This document shows, piece by piece, positions 59,208 through 64,000 of a DNA stretch of 64,000 nucleotides. Every line of letters begins with the position of its first letter. Within the stretch, counting starts at the first letter, position 1. The stretch comes from Hymenobacter sp. DG01 (GTDB lineage Bacteria; Bacteroidota; Bacteroidia; Cytophagales; Hymenobacteraceae): the NCBI RefSeq assembly GCF_006352025.1, contig NZ_CP040937.1, forward strand, positions 124,001-188,000. Direction: 5' to 3'. Below the pieces are notes generated by a model. That model made no database searches. It was not told the origin of the DNA and saw only the letters and a program-made list of their open reading frames with translations. The position numbers were made by a program, and so were the translations under genes.

Positions 59208-59254
59208 CAAAGGTAGAAACTTACGCCTAACGCAACTAAATTTAGTTGCGTTAG
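59208..59254 (-). promoter_or_regulatory. Promoter with 28-bp perfect palindrome for the peptide operon
   Basis: Read on the minus strand, TACCTTTG (59208-59215) matches the Bacteroidota -7 box TAnnTTTG, about 30 bp before the ATG at 59178. Just upstream, 59227-59254 is a perfect 28-bp palindrome with half-site CTAACGCAACTAAA. It covers the expected -33 position, so it is a strong candidate repressor operator. Related sites occur at 44367-44390 and as half-sites upstream of 51483. Confidence 0.7.
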
Positions 59255-59304
59255 GGTCTTTCTTTTTGCACTTATTCCGCCTTCCCCTGCCGCCCAACTG
59301 AAAA

Positions 59305-59328
59305 GAGCCACCCTGAATAGGGTGGCTC
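59305..59328. terminator. Terminator-like hairpin
   Basis: GAGCCACCCT and AGGGTGGCTC with a GAAT loop. It lies between the peptide operon promoter and the minus-strand gene at 59372, so it stops the latter's transcript. Confidence 0.65.
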
Positions 59329-59371
59329 CAATCCTTGTAGCATGCCTGCCTTAGATCCGCACGCTGCGGGG

Positions 59372-59719
59372 CTAGTGGCCCGCTATGGTTTTGCGGTAGT
59401 GGGTGCTTCCCGGCTGCCGTTCAAACCCCCGCTTCTGTACTAAGTGCGCGGCCAGTAAGGCCTGCACATCCAGAAAGAGCAGATCTACTCCCCGATCCTT
59501 ACAAAGTGCCTCCATCTGCTTCAGAAAGGCCGCAAAGTGGCCATTACCCGGCAAGTCGTTATGCACCATGTTAACGCACAGTGCTGGCGCGGGCAGCAAA
59601 CTTGTCCCGCACCGGTATCCTTTGGGAAAGGTGCACCAGTTACCCGAAATGGTACCGCAGGTAAAATCAGGCAATTCGCCCTCGTCAGCCTCCTCGTGTA
59701 GAATCAAAACTGGATGCAT
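59372..59719 (-). CDS. Hypothetical, acetyltransferase-like protein
   Basis: A 115-residue protein (MHPVLILHEEADEGELPDF, VNMVHNDLPGNGHFAAFLKQ, VQALLAAHLVQKRGFERQPG). The last segment is reminiscent of the final beta-bulge of GNAT folds (HLVQKRGFE), but the family was not confirmed and the acetyl-CoA loop is not obvious. A 22-codon ORF (59723-59791) directly precedes it on the same strand and may be a short leader peptide. Confidence 0.5.
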   Translation of the reverse strand: MHPVLILHEEADEGELPDFTCGTISGNWCTFPKGYRCGTSLLPAPALCVNMVHNDLPGNGHFAAFLKQMEALCKDRGVDLLFLDVQALLAAHLVQKRGFERQPGSTHYRKTIAGH

Positions 59720-59831
59720 GCCCTAGTGACGCATCCAAGATAGAACCCCCTCCTGAGCGGCGGTCAATTGGTTACTCTGGGTGAAATTCATAGACGGCAG
59801 GTAAAAAGTAAATGGTGAGGCCTGTTGTCAC

Positions 59832-60455
59832 CTAGGCCAGTTGTTGAGCCACTGGCCCCCCGGCCAGCACGCCGGCAGCTGCGCCGGATCGGGAAAGAAT
59901 AGCGTCTGCTGCTACGGATAAAATGGCCGCGTCGCCCTGATCAAACAGGGGCAGCTGCTCCCGAAGCACCCGACACAGGGGGCGCCAGAAAGCCGTATCC
60001 GTTATGGCCAGCGCGCGACTGCAGAGTACCCGTCCTTTCCCGGGCGCATCAGCCACCGGCTCCAGCAGTACTAGTTGCAGCGTAGCTGGCATGGCGGTCG
60101 AAGCTTGCTCTAGCCACTTCTCGACCATGGAGCGGGAGCCTTTGCCAAGGTTGATATCCGACACGAGTGCCGGCAACTCACCGACCTGGGCGGCCAGCAT
60201 CACCAATGGGATACCCTCCAGGGGCTCCAGCAAGTTCACGCGCACGTCGGCAAAGCCCCAGGCGTCCAGCAATCTGTTCCGGTCAGCCTCCTCCAGGGCC
60301 TGGCCAGCACGGTGCACCAGCGCTAAGCCTCCGCCCGCCATCAGGCGTAGTTGAGTCACCCGCTTCTTGGGCGGGAGCGGCAACAGGGCATCAACTACAG
60401 GAACAGGCAGCACCACGGGCGGCGGGGAGAGAAATGGGGGACTAAGAGTAAACAT
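59832..60455 (-). CDS. Hypothetical protein
   Basis: A 207-residue protein with a proline-rich N-terminus (SPPFLSPPPVVLPVPVVDAL) and mixed alpha/beta body (LVMLAAQVGELPALVSDINL, MVEKWLEQASTAMPATLQLV). It follows ardC on the same strand after two hairpins. The family was not recognised and there is no signal peptide. Confidence 0.55.
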   Translation of the reverse strand: MFTLSPPFLSPPPVVLPVPVVDALLPLPPKKRVTQLRLMAGGGLALVHRAGQALEEADRNRLLDAWGFADVRVNLLEPLEGIPLVMLAAQVGELPALVSDINLGKGSRSMVEKWLEQASTAMPATLQLVLLEPVADAPGKGRVLCSRALAITDTAFWRPLCRVLREQLPLFDQGDAAILSVAADAILSRSGAAAGVLAGGPVAQQLA

Positions 60456-60485
60456 AGCGCAATCAGGTTTAAATGAGAAATACCC

Positions 60486-60524
60486 ATAGGCTTAGGGCAG
60501 GCTCGATGCCTGCCCTAAGCCTAT
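60486..60524. terminator. 17-bp perfect inverted repeat after ardC
   Basis: ATAGGCTTAGGGCAGGC (60486-60502) is complementary to 60508-60524 with a 5-nt loop. It probably terminates ardC or insulates the next gene. Confidence 0.7.
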
Positions 60525-60536
60525 CGGCGTCCGGAG

Positions 60537-60561
60537 CCTGCCCGGCGTGATGCCGGGCAGG
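60537..60561. terminator. Second hairpin after ardC
   Basis: CCTGCCCGGC and GCCGGGCAGG with loop GTGAT, 12 bp from the first stem. It directly follows the ardC stop codon on the minus strand. Confidence 0.65.
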
Positions 60562-60574
60562 ATGGGCGGGGTTG

Positions 60575-61513
60575 TTATTCGGCCGGGGCTTCTTCGTAAC
60601 TGGGGGCCGACTGTCCTAGGATGTGGTAGGCTGCCTTCTGGGCTAGGCTGGCCGCGCTCATCACCAACGATTTGTCATTGCGCAGAGCCTTCAGCCAGTT
60701 CTGAATATAGGCCGTAGCATTGTCGATTGTGGCGGAAAGGTCAAGCCCTGCGGCGGCACTCAGGAAAGCGGCAGTCATTTCGGCCGTTAGTTCCTCCTTG
60801 GCGTAGGTAGTCGAGCCGAAACCGGCGTTTTCTACCAACTCGGGCCGATTCAGGCGGCGCTGGTGGCCGGTACTGTGGGCCAACTCGTGGAAAAGGGTTG
60901 CGTAGTAGCCTTCCACCGTGTTAAACGACTCCGGGGCGGGCATCAACACTTCATCCACTGATTTGCGGTACAAGGCCTGATCACCTTTGAAGTACAGCGA
61001 AGGACCTTCCAGCTCCCCCATATAATTCACGCAGATGCGCTCGGCCTCGGCTACTGGCTGATGCTCACGGGTAATAAGCTCGGGCAATTTCCAGTCGATG
61101 CCATCAACCTGCGCGATATTGAAAACGGTGGAATAACGCAGAATCGGGAAACAGTCCTTTTCGCCCGTCTGCTTGTTCTCCTTCACATAGTTGGAGAAGA
61201 AAACGACCATCATGCCCTTTTCCCCCTTACGGACCTGACCACCGGCCGCTTTGGCTTGGTTGTAGGTCAAAAACAGTGGGTATTCATACTCCAGCATGGA
61301 CAGCAAAAAAGCGTTGATGCTCTGGTAAACGTGGCCGCTGATGTAATTGCGAGGGGCACCGGCTCCGGCGTTCCAAGGCTTGCGCCACGGAATAATACCG
61401 CCTTCCAGTGCGGTAACAATCCGGTCCGTTACCATCTGGCAAATGTCGGGGCGGGGAGTGGCGGCTTTAGTAGCGGCGGCTTTCTTGGCGGCGGGGGCAG
61501 TTGACTTTTTCAT
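60575..61513 (-). CDS. ardC: ArdC-family antirestriction protein
   Basis: A 312-residue protein with the ArdC layout: an N-terminal ssDNA-binding domain (DICQMVTDRIVTALEGGIIP, PWRKPW, YRGxN-like YISGHVYQSINAF, VRKGEKGMMVVFF) and a C-terminal zincin-like domain with HELAHSTGHQRRLNR (HExxH) and EELTAEMTAAFL supplying the third ligand. ArdC proteins on conjugative plasmids protect incoming DNA against restriction. A Lys/Ala-rich N-terminal extension precedes the fold. Its upstream gap is nearly a duplicate of that in front of the 50522-50944 gene. Confidence 0.92.
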   Translation of the reverse strand: MKKSTAPAAKKAAATKAATPRPDICQMVTDRIVTALEGGIIPWRKPWNAGAGAPRNYISGHVYQSINAFLLSMLEYEYPLFLTYNQAKAAGGQVRKGEKGMMVVFFSNYVKENKQTGEKDCFPILRYSTVFNIAQVDGIDWKLPELITREHQPVAEAERICVNYMGELEGPSLYFKGDQALYRKSVDEVLMPAPESFNTVEGYYATLFHELAHSTGHQRRLNRPELVENAGFGSTTYAKEELTAEMTAAFLSAAAGLDLSATIDNATAYIQNWLKALRNDKSLVMSAASLAQKAAYHILGQSAPSYEEAPAE

Positions 61514-61645
61514 AAGGGGGAAGGTTGCTTGCGTTGTATATATGGGTATACGTAAACGGTCGTCTTTTGCATATAAAAGTCAACGAAAAAACACGTCTAT
61601 TTACCTCATCAAGCATTTTCTTCCCTACTGCCCCGACTCTGAAAG
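61514..61645 (-). promoter_or_regulatory. Upstream cassette, copy C (ardC)
   Basis: On the plus strand, in order: AAGGGGGAAGGTTGCTTGCG, TTGTATATATGG, GTATACG, GCATATAAAAGTCAACGA, AAAAACACGTCTATTTACC, GCATTTTCTTCCCTACTGCC and TGAAAGTAGC. Blocks, order and spacing match 50945-51085. It spans the full gap between ardC and the upstream gene. Confidence 0.65.
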
Positions 61646-61649
61646 TAGC

Positions 61650-61967
61650 TTAGGCTGCCCGTGCGGTGGGGGCTTCCGGTGCATCAAACAGGCCTAGCTG
61701 ATGAGCTGCTGCAGGAGCCTTGGCCACAGCGGGGGCTGGGGTAACGGCCGGCTGCTCGTCGTCGTCCCACGAGGTTAGCTGCCGGCCATATTTCTCTATC
61801 TCCTCGGCTCGCCAGACAACGTGCGCGGCCGTGCGGCGGGGCCGGTGGGGTTGCACAATCGGCCCGCTGTGGCCGCTGGGCCGGATGCAGTAGGTACCCG
61901 CGGCTGCGTGGCACTGCGGGCAGGCAACTTCGCGGTAATCGTAACGGTTGGGGTCCATTTCGGCCAT
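61650..61967 (-). CDS. Zinc-finger protein
   Basis: A 105-residue protein beginning MAEMDPNRYDYREVACPQCH. The motif CPQCHAAAGTYCIRPSGHSG followed by HRPRRTAAH resembles the short CxxC...C...GxxxxxxH zinc fingers found in small plasmid and phage proteins. The C-terminus is Pro/Ala-rich and ends in HQLGLFDAPEAPTARAA, which includes a possible clamp-binding QLGLF box. It lies downstream of the 62002 gene with a 34-bp gap. Confidence 0.65.
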   Translation of the reverse strand: MAEMDPNRYDYREVACPQCHAAAGTYCIRPSGHSGPIVQPHRPRRTAAHVVWRAEEIEKYGRQLTSWDDDEQPAVTPAPAVAKAPAAAHQLGLFDAPEAPTARAA

Positions 61968-62001
61968 GACGGGCAGCGTTGGGCAGTTGGGAGGAAAAAG
62001 T

Positions 62002-62391
62002 TTACAGCAGGTCGCTAATGGTAGCAAAGGCCTGGTTGCCGGTCAGTCGGACCTGACTAGCGGAATAGACCGGGCTTTGGTCCTGCTTGCGGTAGAAGTA
62101 GCAGGCTAGGTAGGGGTCGTAACTGATGGCCGTGGCCGGCTCGGCTACGGTGCTGGTGAAGGTGCCGTGGGCAAAGGCATGCACATTTTTGTGCTTGTCC
62201 CGAATCACGCGCTGGCGCCCTTTTTCCCGGACCTCAAAGGTGACATTCAGCAGGTGCACATCGGGCAGATGGGCTACCACTTTCTCTTTGCCATCAACCT
62301 TGAATAGGATCGACCAATATCCCTTTTTCTGGAGGTTGCGGTAGGCTTTTACCTGCTTGCCTTCTAGGTCAATGGTAAGGGGGCGTATCAT
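62002..62391 (-). CDS. Hypothetical protein
   Basis: A 129-residue beta-rich protein starting MIRPLTIDLEGKQVKAYRNL, with GYWSILFKVDGKEKVVAHLP and KHKNVHAFAHGTFTS. The ATG at 62391 is 13 bp after the stop of the previous gene and is preferred over 62469. It has no signal or known motif, and is probably cytoplasmic. Confidence 0.65.
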   Translation of the reverse strand: MIRPLTIDLEGKQVKAYRNLQKKGYWSILFKVDGKEKVVAHLPDVHLLNVTFEVREKGRQRVIRDKHKNVHAFAHGTFTSTVAEPATAISYDPYLACYFYRKQDQSPVYSASQVRLTGNQAFATISDLL

Positions 62392-62404
62392 CTGACCGGC
62401 CGGT

Positions 62405-62719
62405 TTAGTGAGTAACCGGAGTGGCGCTGGCAGCTTCAAGCAGCAGGCGTGGCTGTTCAGCGTGGGCACCGGCCGCGTAGTAGGTCTGGCTGATTGTTAC
62501 CTTCAGTTCTTCGGGCTGCACGGGAGCAACCCAATCCGTCAGATTAGAGGTCTGAAACCCCAAGGCGCGGAGCACTTCTAGGTTGGCCTCGGAGGCAAAG
62601 GGAACTACGCTAAGCTCGTTGTTATCCGTCGTCTCAAAGCGAAAGGCCCGCAGCGAGTAATCCTGCAACCCAAGCGAGAAAGAAAGAATCAGATAAGGAA
62701 CAGTACACTGCTTTTTCAT
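62405..62719 (-). CDS. Hypothetical protein
   Basis: A 104-residue protein from ATG 62719 (MKKQCTVPYLILSFSLGLQD), with a GGAGG sequence 4 bp before the start, one of the few Shine-Dalgarno-like sites here. The body is alpha/beta (EANLEVLRALGFQTSNLTDW). It is the first of three closely spaced genes running towards ardC. Confidence 0.65.
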   Translation of the reverse strand: MKKQCTVPYLILSFSLGLQDYSLRAFRFETTDNNELSVVPFASEANLEVLRALGFQTSNLTDWVAPVQPEELKVTISQTYYAAGAHAEQPRLLLEAASATPVTH

Positions 62720-62850
62720 AGCCTCCGGGGGTATCACCGTTGCTATTTATACGCAAAACCAGCCTTCAAGTTGGTGCTTTTGTTGCTCTTTAGCAACAAA
62801 AAAGACCGGCAAAACCGGCCTTTTGTCCCTGCTGCCCACTTTCAGAGTAT
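62720..62850 (-). promoter_or_regulatory. Upstream cassette, copy D
   Basis: On the plus strand: GTTGCTATTTATACGCAAAA, later GTTGCTCTTTAGCAACAAAA, a hairpin (AAAGACCGG with CCGGCCTTT) and CTGCTGCCCACTTTCAGAGT. The second half matches the other upstream cassettes (AACAAAAAA, then TCCC-CTGCCC, then A-GT). Confidence 0.5.
62801..62825. terminator. Terminator of umuC
   Basis: AAAGACCGG and CCGGCCTTT pair with one mismatch. It lies about 115 bp after the stop of the Y-family polymerase gene on the minus strand and is part of the upstream cassette. Confidence 0.5.
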
Positions 62851-62940
62851 CTGAATAGAGCCTTTATTCATTGTTCTTAATTAGCTCCCAGTCTGAGAGT
62901 TTTACTTCCTCAAAAAAACCTGAATTAACCGAAACTGCTC

Positions 62941-64000
62941 CTACGACTTAACCCACAGCAGATCTTTAAACCGCGTGGTATAAGCTGGGGTTTTCCACGC
63001 CGCTTTTGCCGTCCAGGGTGCTACTTCCAGGCCTGGGGCCGGTACCGCTGTGGCCAGTCGAACGGTGTTCTTGCCAAAGCGCCGGTTTAGGGCATCCATT
63101 TCCGCCATAATCTGGCTTCGCTTCTCTGATGGGGGCTCAGCGCAAAATAAGGACAGTTGCACCTGGCCGGCCGGCTCCAGCCCATCGAGCACAATGCCCG
63201 CTTTCACATAGCGACCCGGCTGCCACATGGCCGACAACGCGGCCCGCGCCTGAGCCAGCAACTCACTGGTATCTGACGTGGCTACCGGCAGCGTTACCAC
63301 AGCGGAAAACGAATAGGGCGGGGGCTCCAGCCCGTAGCGGCTCTTGCTGATAAAGATGGTCAGAATGTGAGCCGCATCGCCCTGTTTACGCAGCTTCTCG
63401 GCACCTCGGGAGAGAAATGTAGCTACGGCACCCAATACATCGTCAAAGGAGCTGAGGGCCTGGCCAAAGGTGCGGGAACAGCAGATACTTTGCCGGCGTA
63501 GGGTACCGTCCTCGCTCGGCGCCAGCCCCTGACAGGAATAGCCCTGCAGCTCGCGTACCAGGCGCGCGCCGACTACGCCGCCCAGGTGCTTGCGGGCAAA
63601 CGAGTCGGCGCACGCCGCCAGCTCAGCGGCAGTGTAAATGCCCGCGGCCGTGAGCGTCTGCGCGTACTGGCGGCCAACTCCCCAAACATCCTCCACGGCT
63701 ACCTGCTCCAGAGCCCAGCGCCGGCGCTCCTCGGTATCGAGGTACACCACGCCCTGATGCTCAGGGTTCTTCTTAGCGATGCGGTTAGCCAGCTTGGCCA
63801 GCGTTTTTGTGGGGGCCACGCCGACGCAGTTAGGCAAGCCCGTGCGCTTCAGCACCTTGGCCCGCAGATTACGGGCGAAGGTATCCAGGCTACCGCAGTA
63901 GCGCTCCATGCCGTGCAGGTCCATAAAGGCCTCGTCGATGGAATAGATTTCAACCTCGGGGGCGGTCTGCGCCAGGCAGTACATCACCCGCCGCGACATA
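62941..64000 (-). CDS. umuC: Y-family DNA polymerase (UmuC/DinB-like), 5' end outside the window
   Basis: The C-terminal 352 or more residues of a translesion DNA polymerase. The palm motif SIDEAFMDL contains the catalytic Asp-Glu. Next come the fingers/thumb region VGVAPTKTLAKLANRIAKKN and the helix-hairpin-helix VWGVGRQYAQTLTAAGI. The C-terminal little-finger region (SICCSRTFGQALSSFDDVLG, SKSRYGLEPPPYSF) ends with QLSLFCAEPP, a likely beta-clamp-binding motif. The N-terminus extends past base 64000. Error-prone polymerases of this type are common on mobile elements. A UmuD partner is not in the window. Confidence 0.92.
   Translation of the reverse strand, partial: MSRRVMYCLAQTAPEVEIYSIDEAFMDLHGMERYCGSLDTFARNLRAKVLKRTGLPNCVGVAPTKTLAKLANRIAKKNPEHQGVVYLDTEERRRWALEQVAVEDVWGVGRQYAQTLTAAGIYTAAELAACADSFARKHLGGVVGARLVRELQGYSCQGLAPSEDGTLRRQSICCSRTFGQALSSFDDVLGAVATFLSRGAEKLRKQGDAAHILTIFISKSRYGLEPPPYSFSAVVTLPVATSDTSELLAQARAALSAMWQPGRYVKAGIVLDGLEPAGQVQLSLFCAEPPSEKRSQIMAEMDALNRRFGKNTVRLATAVPAPGLEVAPWTAKAAWKTPAYTTRFKDLLWVKS

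Overview
The window looks like part of a large plasmid or other accessory replicon from a Hymenobacter-like member of the Bacteroidota. It is GC-rich overall. Several secreted proteins carry type A type-9 secretion (T9SS) sorting tails, there are many lipoproteins, Shine-Dalgarno sequences are mostly absent, and some promoters resemble the Bacteroidota -7 box TAnnTTTG. A Rep_3-type initiator, iterons, parA with a small ribbon-helix-helix partner, a Cre/Xer-like recombinase, and an ssb/ardC/dcm/umuC block all point to a plasmid. No rRNA, tRNA or CRISPR array was recognised. Layout: 0-8.4 kb is a decayed accessory zone with a PAP2 phosphatase (cut by the window edge), a frameshifted membrane gene, an astacin-like protease and an orphan TOPRIM protein. 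8.8-13.3 kb is the maintenance core: parAB, a Fic toxin with its small partner, rep (which carries an apparent -1 frameshift) and the iteron origin. 14.7-29.3 kb is an Rhs polymorphic-toxin locus. It has a 2009-residue Rhs/LamG protein with an AT-rich exchangeable toxin tip, a putative immunity lipoprotein, OmpH-like and lipoprotein genes in 4-bp overlaps, a second very large shell-like protein and a T9SS repeat protein. 29.3-33.8 kb holds a broken resolvase, an intact tyrosine recombinase, an epimerase pseudogene and a 274-bp MITE with perfect 34-bp inverted ends. 34.0-39.0 kb is a likely biosynthetic operon for a modified isonitrile: a TetR domain fused to a PvcA/IsnA-type isonitrile synthase, a double zinc ribbon, a PvcB-type Fe(II)/2-oxoglutarate oxygenase fused to a UbiA prenyltransferase, and an FAD oxidoreductase. 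39.8-44.3 kb carries two XRE regulators and a pair of overlapping tyrosine recombinases resembling Tn554 TnpA/TnpB. 44.5-51 kb and 59.4-64 kb run on the minus strand and resemble a conjugative-plasmid leading region: ssb, a DUF5131 protein, a cytosine methyltransferase, a very acidic 58-residue protein, an ArdC antirestriction protein, a Y-family polymerase and small unknown genes. Several of their upstream gaps share a common architecture. 51.5-59.2 kb interrupts this block with secreted T9SS/TPR proteins and a compact RiPP-like operon (49-residue peptide, PqqD-like/M50 membrane protease, class I isoprenoid-type enzyme) behind a perfect 28-bp palindrome. The two most promising candidate new systems are the double-fusion isonitrile/UbiA operon and the peptide/M50/isoprenoid-enzyme operon. 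The repeated upstream cassettes in the ssb/ardC block are a third lead. All functional assignments are from reading motifs by eye. No database search was run.
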